From Pseudonocardia alni (GTDB taxonomy: Bacteria; Actinomycetota; Actinomycetes; Mycobacteriales; Pseudonocardiaceae), in assembly GCF_002813375.1 (NCBI RefSeq), contig NZ_PHUJ01000003.1, forward strand, positions 2,666,001-2,730,000: a stretch of DNA of 64,000 bases, written 5' to 3'. Within the stretch, counting starts at the first letter, position 1. Each line of letters opens with the position of its first letter. Under the pieces are notes generated by a model. That model was not told the DNA's origin and did not search any database. It worked only from the letters and a program-made list of their open reading frames with translations. The translations under genes were made by a program, and so were the position numbers. Shown here in pieces: positions 8,775-18,128 of the stretch.

Positions 8775-9509
8775 GTGCCGCGCACCGACTTCACGATCAG
8801 CACCCCCGACGGCGACGCCGCCGCCACCCTGCACACCCCGGACGGCGACGGCCCGTGGCCGGGTGTGCTCCTCTACCCCGACGCCGGCGGTGTCCGGACG
8901 GCCATCCACGACATGGCCGCGCACCTGGCGTCGCTCGGCTACGCGGTGCTGCTGCCCGACGTCTACCACCGGCACGGCGACTGGTCCCCGTTCGACTTCG
9001 CCACCGTGTTCTCCGACCGGCCCGAGCGGGCCCGGCTGATGGGGATGGTGGGCTCGCTGACGCCCGAGTTCGTCGCCGTCGACGCCGAGGCGTGGGTGAC
9101 CGCACTGCTGGAACGGCCCGAGGTCGGCGGCAGCACGGTCGGCACCACCGGCTACTGCATGGGCGGGGTGATGAGCCTGCGCACCGCCGCGACGCAGCCG
9201 GAGCGGGTCGCGGCCGCGGCGTCGTTCCACGGGGGCAACCTCGCCACCGACGACCCGGCCAGCGTGCACCGGCTCGCCGACCGCATCCGGGCCGAGGTGT
9301 ACGTGGCCGGTGCCACCGACGACGACTCCTTCCCCGACGAGCAGAAGCAGCGCCTCGGCGACGCGCTGTCCGCGGCCGGGGTGTCGGCGACCCTGGAGAC
9401 CTACCCGGCGGCGCACGGTTTCGCGGTGCCGGACGCCCCCACCCACGACGACGACGCCGAGCAGCGGCACTGGGACGCCCTGCACCGGCTCTTCGGGGCG
9501 AACCTGTAG
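8775..9509 (+). CDS. Dienelactone hydrolase-family protein
   Basis: This 244-aa alpha/beta hydrolase has the nucleophile elbow TGYCMGG (Cys nucleophile, as in DLH), an early YPDAGGVR oxyanion-side loop, and a C-terminal His in YPAAHGFAVPD. The family hydrolyses dienelactone to maleylacetate, and many members act on other esters. No aromatic-ring catabolic genes are adjacent, so the substrate is open. GTG 8775 has GGGAGG eight bases upstream. The gap to the ABC-F gene is 20 bp, so the two may be co-transcribed. Confidence 0.88.
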   Translation: MPRTDFTISTPDGDAAATLHTPDGDGPWPGVLLYPDAGGVRTAIHDMAAHLASLGYAVLLPDVYHRHGDWSPFDFATVFSDRPERARLMGMVGSLTPEFVAVDAEAWVTALLERPEVGGSTVGTTGYCMGGVMSLRTAATQPERVAAAASFHGGNLATDDPASVHRLADRIRAEVYVAGATDDDSFPDEQKQRLGDALSAAGVSATLETYPAAHGFAVPDAPTHDDDAEQRHWDALHRLFGANL

Positions 9510-9529
9510 GGGTAGCGTCTGCGCTCGAG

Positions 9530-11176
<1,647 letters not shown>

Positions 11177-11182
11177 GACGGC

Positions 11183-11214
11183 CGTGGCCCCACCGGGTGT
11201 CCGGCGGGGCCACG
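11183..11214. terminator. Hairpin between convergent ABC-F and HesB-like genes
   Basis: CGTGGCCCC (11183-11191) pairs perfectly with GGGGCCACG (11206-11214), with a 14-nt loop. It lies 7 bp after the ABC-F stop and 17 bp from the opposing stop, so it can serve both strands. Confidence 0.7.
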
Positions 11215-11230
11215 CAGTGCGTCGGGTGGG

Positions 11231-11548
11231 TCAGGCCTGGACGGTGTCCGGGGCCTCGGGCTGCTCGACGATCGCGAAGCGCAGCTCCTGCTCGCCCTGC
11301 TCGGTCGCCACGGGCTGGACGTCGAGGACCTTGTCGTCCAGGAGCTCCGCCGCGGCCGGCTCGAGGAAGACGGTGATGCCCTCCCCGCGCAGCACGGTGT
11401 CCTGCGCGTCGGCCTCCTGCGCGAGGGCCAGTTCGAGGCCCTGCGCCGGGTCGGTCGCGGAGATGCGCAGGCCGCCGTCGTCGGGCAGCTCCGCGTCGGT
11501 GCTCAGGGTCTTGATCGCCTCGGCGGCGTTCTCGGTGATCGCCAACAT
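11231..11548 (-). CDS. HesB/IscA-like small protein lacking cysteines
   Basis: This is 105 aa. The fold-typical pattern (MLAITENAAEAIKTL, then GLRISATDPAQGLELALAQ, then GITVFLEPAAAELLDDKVLDV) matches the A-type iron-sulfur carrier/HesB fold. However, the protein contains no cysteine, while true IscA/ErpA carriers need three. It therefore cannot hold a cluster by the classical ligands and may be a structural or regulatory relative. ATG 11548 is preferred; the longer frame to 11698 adds an Arg-rich tail with no support. It lies between two terminators and is monocistronic. Confidence 0.8.
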   Translation of the reverse strand: MLAITENAAEAIKTLSTDAELPDDGGLRISATDPAQGLELALAQEADAQDTVLRGEGITVFLEPAAAELLDDKVLDVQPVATEQGEQELRFAIVEQPEAPDTVQA

Positions 11549-11679
11549 CGTCCCCACCGTACGGACGCACGCGCGGACGTCCACCGCGCCGGCCCGTCCG
11601 CGTCCCCTGTCGGGTGATCCGTGGCGCTGTGCCCTCCGCACATGCCGCACGGTGACACCCGTCACTCCCACCGACGACG

Positions 11680-11718
11680 ACGGCCCGGCGCCCCTCACGG
11701 AAAGGGGTGCCGGGCCGT
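11680..11718 (-). terminator. Strong hairpin downstream of the aldo/keto reductase gene
   Basis: The arms 11680-11695 and 11703-11718 pair over 16 bp with one G-T wobble and a 7-nt loop. It starts 18 bp after the reductase stop on the minus strand. Confidence 0.85.
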
Positions 11719-11735
11719 GGCGCGCGGGATGCGGA

Positions 11736-12560
11736 TCAGCCGAAGTCGTCGGGGTCCGGGCCGATGCGCTCGCCGGTGTGGAGCTTCTCGACGGCGGCGA
11801 TGTCGTCCTCGCTCAGGGCGAAGTCGAAGATCTCGGAGTTCTCCTTGATCCGCTCCGGGTTGTTCGACTTGGGGAACACGATGTTCCCGAGCTGGATGTG
11901 CCAGCGGAGCACGACCTGCGCGGCGGACTTTCCGACCCGCTCGGCGATCTCCTTCAACTCGGGCGCGTCGAGCAGGCCCTTGCCCTGGCCGATCGGGCTC
12001 CACGCCTCCAGCGCGATGTCGTGCTGCTGGAGGTACTCGCGGAGCTCGCGCTGCACCAGGTGCGGGTGGAACTCGATCTGGTTGATCGCGGGGACCGTGG
12101 AGGTCTCCGCCGCCAGCCGGTCGAGGTGGCCGGGCTGGAAGTTCGACACGCCGATCGACAGCGCCTTGCCCGCCTTCTGCGCGTCCTCGAGGCCCTGCCA
12201 GGTCTCGACGTAGCGGTTCTCCTTCGGCCGCGGCCAGTGGATCAGGTACAGGTCCACGTGGTCGAGGCCCAGCTTGGTGAGGCTCTCGTCGAGCTTGCTC
12301 ACCGCCGACTCCCGGCCGTGCCCGTCGTTGTTGAGCTTGGTGGTGATCCACAGCTCGTCGCGCGGGATGCCGGAGTCGGCGATGGCCTTGCCGACGCCCT
12401 CCTCGTTGCCGTACATCTGCGCGGTGTCGATGTGGCGGTAACCGACATCGAGGGCCGCCCTGACCTTCTCCGCGGTGTCACCGGGCTCGATCTGGAAGAC
12501 GCCGAAGCCGAGCTGGGGGATCTCGCGGCCGTCGTTCAGCTTGATCGTGGGAACAGTCAT
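11736..12560 (-). CDS. Aldo/keto reductase (2,5-diketo-D-gluconate reductase-like)
   Basis: This 274-aa NADPH-dependent carbonyl reductase has the complete catalytic tetrad: Asp and Tyr in HIDTAQMYGNE, Lys in LWITTKL and His in LYLIHWP. The cofactor-site region GNIVFPKSNNPERIKEN is typical of the AKR5-like group. It reduces small aldehydes or ketones in the cytosol; the physiological substrate is unknown. It is a single-gene unit with a terminator after it and a 76-bp gap upstream. Confidence 0.93.
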   Translation of the reverse strand: MTVPTIKLNDGREIPQLGFGVFQIEPGDTAEKVRAALDVGYRHIDTAQMYGNEEGVGKAIADSGIPRDELWITTKLNNDGHGRESAVSKLDESLTKLGLDHVDLYLIHWPRPKENRYVETWQGLEDAQKAGKALSIGVSNFQPGHLDRLAAETSTVPAINQIEFHPHLVQRELREYLQQHDIALEAWSPIGQGKGLLDAPELKEIAERVGKSAAQVVLRWHIQLGNIVFPKSNNPERIKENSEIFDFALSEDDIAAVEKLHTGERIGPDPDDFG

Positions 12561-12636
12561 GGCCCTCGGCTACCCGGGCCGTTGCGCGCTCATGCGACCC
12601 CGTGGGATCGGTCTCCGGCGGGAATACAGGCCGAGC

Positions 12637-13482
12637 TCAGCCCCAGACCCGTGCGACCTCGGCGGCGACGATCGCCGCCTGCGCGCGGCCGGCCCGCACC
12701 GACGCGGGGCGCCGCGCCGGGTCGAGCATGTTGCGCCCGAACGCCCGGCGCGACCGCCGGTCCGGCTCGACGACCACGACCCGGGCCAGCGCGCCGAGCG
12801 CCTCGGCCTGGACCCGCGGCGCCACGGCACCGCCGAGCCCGCCGGACAGCGGCGCCAGGACGACGACACGGCCGTAGCCGGCGGCGAGGTCGGCGTTGGC
12901 CATCGAGCGGACCCCGCCGTCGATCCACCGGGTGCCCGCGGCCGTGACCGGCGGCCAGACGCCGGGCACCGCGCAGCTGGCGGCGACCGCGGTGGCGAGC
13001 TCGACGCCGTCGTCGCGGCCGAAGACCCGGAACCCGCCGGTGTGCGCGTCGACGGCGGTGACCCGCAGGTCGCGGTCGGCGGGCCAGTCCGCGCCGTCGA
13101 GCCGCGAACGGATCACCGCGATCCGCTCGGCCTCGTCGACCGTGTCGGTGTCGAGGGCGAGGCGGCCGATCCGGGCCCGGACCCGGGTCGCGTCGCGCGG
13201 TCCGGAGAGCGCGGCGACGCCGTAGCGGACCGCGAGCCGCAGCCCGAGGGTCGCGGCGATCTCCCCGGACGGCGGGGCGAGCTGGGTCGCGGCGAGCGCC
13301 GCCGGGTCACGCCCGACGGCCAGGTTGGTGCCCACCACCGACCCCGCCGAGGTCCCGACGACGAGGTCGGCGTCGCGCAGGTCGACGCCGTCGGCGAGGA
13401 GCCCGGCCAGCAGCCCGTACATCCAGGCGATGCCGGTCAGCCCGCCGCCGCCCAGCACCAGCGCCCGTCGGTCGTCGGCCAT
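12637..13482 (-). CDS. Patatin-like phospholipase
   Basis: This 281-aa protein has the glycine-rich oxyanion loop LGGGGLTGIAW (about residue 10), the nucleophile elbow VVGTSAGSVVG (Ser), and the catalytic Asp in WIDGGVRSMAN. The Ser-Asp dyad predicts hydrolysis of acyl esters of phospholipids or other lipids. There is no signal peptide, so it acts in the cytosol or at the inner membrane face. ATG 13482 follows a purine-rich stretch (GAGGAGGACCC). It lies downstream of the FAD/Fe-S gene, but a strong terminator separates them. Confidence 0.9.
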   Translation of the reverse strand: MADDRRALVLGGGGLTGIAWMYGLLAGLLADGVDLRDADLVVGTSAGSVVGTNLAVGRDPAALAATQLAPPSGEIAATLGLRLAVRYGVAALSGPRDATRVRARIGRLALDTDTVDEAERIAVIRSRLDGADWPADRDLRVTAVDAHTGGFRVFGRDDGVELATAVAASCAVPGVWPPVTAAGTRWIDGGVRSMANADLAAGYGRVVVLAPLSGGLGGAVAPRVQAEALGALARVVVVEPDRRSRRAFGRNMLDPARRPASVRAGRAQAAIVAAEVARVWG

Positions 13483-13518
13483 GGGTCCTCCTCGTCGTCG
13501 CCCTGCACGATCACCACG

Positions 13519-13560
13519 GGCGAGGGGTCCGGTGCCGGATCCGGCACCGGCCCCCTCGCC
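13519..13560 (-). terminator. 42-bp near-perfect palindromic terminator
   Basis: The arms 13519-13538 and 13541-13560 pair over 20 bp with a single mismatch (T13528/C13551) around a 2-nt centre. The hairpin starts nine bases after the stop of the FAD/Fe-S gene. The perfect inner part GGTGCCGGATCCGGCACC spans the centre. Confidence 0.85.
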
Positions 13561-13568
13561 GCCGGCGA

Positions 13569-16499
13569 TCACCCTCGCAGGGAGCGGTAGGCGATCTGGG
13601 CCAGGTGCACCGGTTCCCGTTCCCCGGCCTGGCGGACCTGGGTGCGGCAGGAGTAGCCGTCGGCGAGCAGGTCCACGGTCTCGTCGGCGGCGCGCAGCGC
13701 GGGCAGCAGGGCCCGCTCGGCGCACGCCATCGACACGTCGTAGTGGCCGTCCTCGAACCCGAAGTTGCCGGCCAGGCCGCAGCAGCCGGAATCGAGCACG
13801 GTGGCGTCGACGCCGAGCGCGGCGAGCACCGCCCGGTCGGGCTCGGAGCCCAGCTCGGCGTGCTGGTGGCAGTGGATCTGCACCAGCGCGGCACCGTTCC
13901 CGGTCCCCGCGACGGCCGACAGCTCGTCGGCGTGCCGGGCCAGCAGCTCGGCGAAGGTCGACACCTGCCGCGCCAGCAGCGGCACCCGCGGGTCGTCGGG
14001 CAGCAGCTCCGCGGCGTCGCTGCGCAGCGCGGCGGTGCAGGACGGCTCCAGCCCGACGACCGGGATGCCGGCGTCGAGCGCCGGCCCGATCGCGCGCAGG
14101 CTGCGGGCCAGCACCCGGCGGGCCGCGGTGACCTGGCCGGTGGAGGTCCAGGTCAGCCCGCAGCACACGTTCTTCGGGGGCAGCTCGACCCGGTACCCGA
14201 GCCCGGTGAGGACCGCGACGGCGTCGGCCGCGATCTCCGGGTCGAAGTGGTCGGTGAAGGTGTCGGTCCACAGCAGCAGCGGGCCGCGGCTGCCGGGTGC
14301 GACGCCGAGGTCCGGCACCGTCGACATCGGCAGCCCGCGGGCGGCACGGGCGGTGTAGGTCTCCCGGGCGATCGGCGGGATGGCGCGACGGGCGTCGATC
14401 CCGCCCGCCTTCTTCGCGACCTTCGCCAGCAACGGCACCTGCGCGAGCCGGTTCACCCCGTCAACGGCGGCGGCCGGCAGCACCCCGACCGCGCGCAGCC
14501 AGCGCGGGAGCGCGCCCATCGAGTAGTGCGACCGCGGCCGCAGCTTCCGGTGGTAGCGGTTCGCGAGGAACTCGGTCTTGTACGAGGCCATGTCGACCCC
14601 GACCGGGCAGTCGGACTTGCAGCCCTTGCAGGACAGGCACAGGTCGAGGGACTCGGCGACCTCGTCGGACTGCCAGCCGTCGGTGATGATCTCGCCGTTC
14701 GCCATCTCGAACAGCAGCCGGGCGCGTCCGCGGGTGGAGTGCTTCTCCTCCTTGGTCACGTTCCAGCTGGGGCACATGACCCCCGATCCGGTGTCGACGG
14801 CGCACTTGCCGACGCCCAGGCAGCGGCGGGTGGCCCGGTGGAAGGAGCCGCGGTCGTGGCCGAAGGCCAGCTTCGGCTCGTCGGGCATGGTCGGCATGCC
14901 GAGCTGGACGCGCAGGTTCTCGTCCATCGTCGCCGGGCGCACGACGCGGCCGGGGTTCATCCGGTCGTCCGGGTCCCAGATCCCCTTGAAGTCCTCGAAC
15001 GCGGTGATGATCTGCGGCGGGTACATCCGCGGGAGCAGCTCGGCGCGGGCCTGGCCGTCGCCGTGCTCACCGGACAGCGACCCGCCGTGCGCGACGACGA
15101 GGTCCGCGGCCGCGGTCATGAAGTCCCGGAAGTTCTGCACGCCGGGCTTGCTGAGCAGGTCGAAGTCGATCCGGACGTGCAGGCAGCCGTCGCCGAAGTG
15201 CCCGTAGTAGATGCCCTTGCGGCCGTGGTCCTCCAGGACCTTGTCGAACTCGCGCAGGTAGGCGCCGAAGCGCTCCGGCGGGACGGCGGCGTCCTCCCAG
15301 CCGGGCCAGGCCTCGCCGCCCTCGGGCGAGCGGGTCAGCAGGCCGGCGCCCTCCTCGCGGATCTTCCACAGCGCGGCCATCCGGGCCGGCTCGCCGACGA
15401 CGACCGCACCGGTCGTGTACGCCCTCATGGCGTCGGCGACGGCCTGCGCGGCCGCCTCGGCCTCGGCGCGGGTGGCCCCGCCGGTCTCGACGTAGAGCCA
15501 GCCCTTGCCCTCGGGGAGCATCCGGCTCGTCGTCTCGTTCGGGCGCAGGGCGCGCAGCGAGGCGATCAGCCCGGCGTCCATGCCCTCGATCGTCAACGGC
15601 GAGTGCTCGCGGACGATCATCACGTTGTCCGCGGCGTGGTAGGCGTCGGGGAAGCCGAGCACGGCCAGCGCCCGTGCGGGCGGGGACTCGACGAGGTCGA
15701 CGGTCGCGGACAGGATCGTCGCGCAGGTGCCCTCGGTGCCGACCAGCGCCTTGGCCAGGTTCACGTTGCCCGGGACGAGCTGGTCGAGGTTGTAGCCCGA
15801 CACCCGCCGGGTCAGCTCGGGAACGTGCTTCTCGACGTCGTCGGCGACCCGCGCGCCCAGCGCACGCAGCGCGTCCGGGATCGCGCCGGTCTCGGTGCCG
15901 TCGCCGCCGAGCACGAGCCGCTCGCCGCGGTAGGTGAGGACCTCCAGCGATGCGACGTTGTCGACGGTCTTGCCCCAGGCCACCGAGTGCGAGCCGCAGG
16001 CGTTGTTGCCGATCATCCCGCCGATCGAGCAGCGGTTGTGCGTCGACGGGTCCGGGCCGAACGTCAGGCCGTGCGGCTTGCCGGCGTCGCGCACGGCGTC
16101 GCAGACGGCGCCGGGCTGCACGGTCGCGGTCCGGGCGTCGGGGTCCACGGACAGGATCGCGTCCATGTGCGTGCGGAAGTCCATCGCGACCGCGGTGTTG
16201 ACGGCCTGGCCCGCGATGGAGGTGCGCGACCCGACCGGCAGCACCGGCACGTCGTGGGTGCGGCACACGGCGACGGCGGCCTCGACGTCGGCGGCGTCGC
16301 GCGGGGAGATCACGCCGATCGGGACGCCCCGGTAGTTCGAGGCGTCCGCCGACCACATCGCGCGGCTGCCCGCGTCGAACCGGACCTCACCGCCGATGGC
16401 GGCACGCAGGTCGTTCTCCAGGGCGCGGTACGCGGTGGTCGAACGCGATCCGCCTTCGCTCCTCGCGGTGGTGGGACGCGCGGCGCTGTCGGTGGTCAC
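13569..16499 (-). CDS. FAD-linked oxidase fused to Fe-S/CCG domains (YdiJ-type D-2-hydroxyacid dehydrogenase)
   Basis: This 976-aa fusion carries an N-terminal PCMH FAD domain (PVGSRTSIAGQAVN, CSIGGMIGNNACGSHSVAWG, LVGTEGTCATILS), then a GlcD-type C-domain (YGHFGDGCLHVRIDFD, SGEHGDGQARAELLPRMYP). Two cysteine groups for 4Fe-4S clusters follow (CLGVGKC...MCPSW and CLSCKGCKSDCPVGVD), then two CCG modules (NVCCGLTWTS and SGCCGLAGNFG). The length and order match E. coli YdiJ (about 1018 aa), linked to D-2-hydroxyglutarate/D-lactate oxidation into the quinone pool. GTG 16499 has GAGGAG just upstream. It is next to menB, so it may feed electrons to menaquinone (inference). Confidence 0.9.
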   Translation of the reverse strand: MTTDSAARPTTARSEGGSRSTTAYRALENDLRAAIGGEVRFDAGSRAMWSADASNYRGVPIGVISPRDAADVEAAVAVCRTHDVPVLPVGSRTSIAGQAVNTAVAMDFRTHMDAILSVDPDARTATVQPGAVCDAVRDAGKPHGLTFGPDPSTHNRCSIGGMIGNNACGSHSVAWGKTVDNVASLEVLTYRGERLVLGGDGTETGAIPDALRALGARVADDVEKHVPELTRRVSGYNLDQLVPGNVNLAKALVGTEGTCATILSATVDLVESPPARALAVLGFPDAYHAADNVMIVREHSPLTIEGMDAGLIASLRALRPNETTSRMLPEGKGWLYVETGGATRAEAEAAAQAVADAMRAYTTGAVVVGEPARMAALWKIREEGAGLLTRSPEGGEAWPGWEDAAVPPERFGAYLREFDKVLEDHGRKGIYYGHFGDGCLHVRIDFDLLSKPGVQNFRDFMTAAADLVVAHGGSLSGEHGDGQARAELLPRMYPPQIITAFEDFKGIWDPDDRMNPGRVVRPATMDENLRVQLGMPTMPDEPKLAFGHDRGSFHRATRRCLGVGKCAVDTGSGVMCPSWNVTKEEKHSTRGRARLLFEMANGEIITDGWQSDEVAESLDLCLSCKGCKSDCPVGVDMASYKTEFLANRYHRKLRPRSHYSMGALPRWLRAVGVLPAAAVDGVNRLAQVPLLAKVAKKAGGIDARRAIPPIARETYTARAARGLPMSTVPDLGVAPGSRGPLLLWTDTFTDHFDPEIAADAVAVLTGLGYRVELPPKNVCCGLTWTSTGQVTAARRVLARSLRAIGPALDAGIPVVGLEPSCTAALRSDAAELLPDDPRVPLLARQVSTFAELLARHADELSAVAGTGNGAALVQIHCHQHAELGSEPDRAVLAALGVDATVLDSGCCGLAGNFGFEDGHYDVSMACAERALLPALRAADETVDLLADGYSCRTQVRQAGEREPVHLAQIAYRSLRG

Positions 16500-16775
16500 G
16501 GGGCTCCTCTCGGCGCAGACTCCGGCACCTGCGACGGCCCGGGGCTGGGAGATGACGCTACCCCGCGGTCCCCGGGCCCCTCCCGTCGACGGGAACGCGG
16601 TTGCGGTGATCCGGATCGCCGTCGGGATCGGGTGGGACCGCGCCGTCGCGTGGGGGTACGCGGTGTGCGTGCTGTCCGCGGTGTGGGACGCCGGCGGCGA
16701 CACCGGGTGGCCCGGCCCGGGCCCCGCACCGGCCGCGGCCCGACGGCTGGCGCCGCTCGTCGCGGAGTGAGTCCT

Positions 16776-16781
16776 TAGGGT
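16776..16781 (+). promoter_or_regulatory. Candidate -10 box for a leaderless menB transcript
   Basis: TAGGGT ends six bases before the menB ATG (16788) and no Shine-Dalgarno sequence is present. This spacing would place the RNA start on the ATG. The 288-bp gap 16500-16787, shared with the divergent FAD/Fe-S gene, holds no gene that I can support. Confidence 0.45.
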
Positions 16782-16787
16782 TCGGCC

Positions 16788-17690
16788 ATGACCGTCTCCG
16801 AGACCTTCGACCCGGACGCCTGGACGCCGGTCGACGGGTTCGACTTCCGCGACATCACCTACCACCGTGCCCGCGCCACCGGCGCCGTGCGGATCGCGTT
16901 CGACCGTCCTGAGGTCCTCAACGCGTTCCGGCCGGGCACCGTCGACGAGCTCTACCGCGCCCTGGAGCACGCCCGGACCAGCGCCGACGTGGGCGCGGTG
17001 CTGCTGACCGGGAACGGCCCCTCCCCGAAGGACGGCAAGCGCGCCTTCTGCTCCGGCGGCGACCAGCGCATCCGTGGCCGCACCGGCTACCAGTACGCCT
17101 CCGGGGACACCGCGGAGACCGTCGAGCAGGGCCGGGCCGGGCGGCTGCACATCCTGGAGTGCCAGCGGCTGATCCGGTTCATGCCGAAGGTCGTCATCGC
17201 CGTGGTGAACGGCTGGGCCGCCGGCGGCGGGCACTCGCTGCACGCCGTCGCCGACCTCACGATCGCCTCCCGCGAGCACGCCCGCTTCAAGCAGACCGAC
17301 GCCGACGTCGGCTCGTTCGACGGCGGCTACGGCTCGGCGTACCTGGCCCGCCAGGTGGGGCAGAAGTTCGCCCGGGAGATCTTCTTCCTCGGCCGCACCT
17401 ACAGCGCCGAGCAGATGCACCACATGGGCGCGGTCAACGCGGTGGTCGACCACGCGGACCTGGAGACCGAGGCCCTGCAGTGGGCGACGGAGATCAACGG
17501 CAAGTCACCGCAGGCCCAGCGGATGCTGAAGTACGCCTTCAACCTCGCCGACGACGGCCTGGTCGGCCAGCAGCTCTTCGCCGGTGAGGCGACCCGGCTG
17601 GCCTACATGACCGACGAGGCGGTGGAGGGCCGGGACTCGTTCCTGGAGAAGCGGGACCCGGACTGGTCGCCGTTCCCCTGGCACTACTAG
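16788..17690 (+). CDS. menB: 1,4-dihydroxy-2-naphthoyl-CoA synthase MenB
   Basis: This 300-aa crotonase-fold enzyme cyclises o-succinylbenzoyl-CoA to DHNA-CoA. The hallmarks are KRAFCSGGDQRIRGRTGYQY (oxyanion and substrate loop), VNGWAAGGGHSLH, TDADVGSFDGGYGSAYLARQVG and a C-terminal RDPDWSPFPWHY tail that closes the neighbouring active site. The length matches family members (285-314 aa). It precedes a short unknown gene and menE, and lies opposite the FAD/Fe-S dehydrogenase. Confidence 0.97.
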   Translation: MTVSETFDPDAWTPVDGFDFRDITYHRARATGAVRIAFDRPEVLNAFRPGTVDELYRALEHARTSADVGAVLLTGNGPSPKDGKRAFCSGGDQRIRGRTGYQYASGDTAETVEQGRAGRLHILECQRLIRFMPKVVIAVVNGWAAGGGHSLHAVADLTIASREHARFKQTDADVGSFDGGYGSAYLARQVGQKFAREIFFLGRTYSAEQMHHMGAVNAVVDHADLETEALQWATEINGKSPQAQRMLKYAFNLADDGLVGQQLFAGEATRLAYMTDEAVEGRDSFLEKRDPDWSPFPWHY

Positions 17691-17694
17691 GTCG

Positions 17695-17952
17695 TCACTC
17701 CGCGGCGGGGCGCGGCCGGGGCACGGGGACCGGCCGCGCCGCGACGACGGCCCGCGGGCCGCTCTGCTGCGGGACGGCGACCGCCGGGCGCTGCGCCGCC
17801 GCGGCCGGGGCCACCCGGCCGGACGGCACGTCGAAGGCCAGGGCCGCGAGCTCGCCGGCGACCGCACGGTGCCCGGAGCCGGCGGGCCGGCGGCAGCGCA
17901 GCGAGCGCGGGCTGCCGGTCGGGGACGCGTCGGCGGTGGCGGTGTACGGCAT
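17695..17952 (-). CDS. Small Pro/Ala/Arg-rich protein of unknown function
   Basis: This encodes 85 aa. The start is well supported: AAGGAG lies six bases before ATG 17952. The protein begins MPYTATADASPTGSPRSLRC, has one Cys, a more hydrophobic stretch VAGELAALAFDVPSG near residue 32-46, then a PAVAVPQQ/VPVPRPRPA tail. There is no signal peptide or membrane segment. It is antisense to the flanking men genes and its stop is 5 bp from the menB stop. I do not recognise the family; it could be a lineage-specific small protein. Confidence 0.55.
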   Translation of the reverse strand: MPYTATADASPTGSPRSLRCRRPAGSGHRAVAGELAALAFDVPSGRVAPAAAAQRPAVAVPQQSGPRAVVAARPVPVPRPRPAAE

Positions 17953-18128
17953 GGTGAGCTCCTTCGAACCCGTGACCGGCGGGCGGGTGCGCCGCCGCTC
18001 TCACCCCCTGAGTCGGGTGGGAGGCCCCCCGCGTTGCACCTGCCCTACACCGTTCCCCGAATCTGATGAAAGACGCCGTTCGGACGCCGCTCCCGGTTGC
18101 GTGCGTCACGACAGACAGGGTTGACAGC

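Noticed and set aside
13605-16778. A 1057-residue open frame on the plus strand opposite the FAD/Fe-S gene
   Set aside because: It is a GC-driven antisense shadow: Arg/Gly/Ala/Val-rich, no motifs, while the minus strand shows clear FAD and Fe-S motifs.
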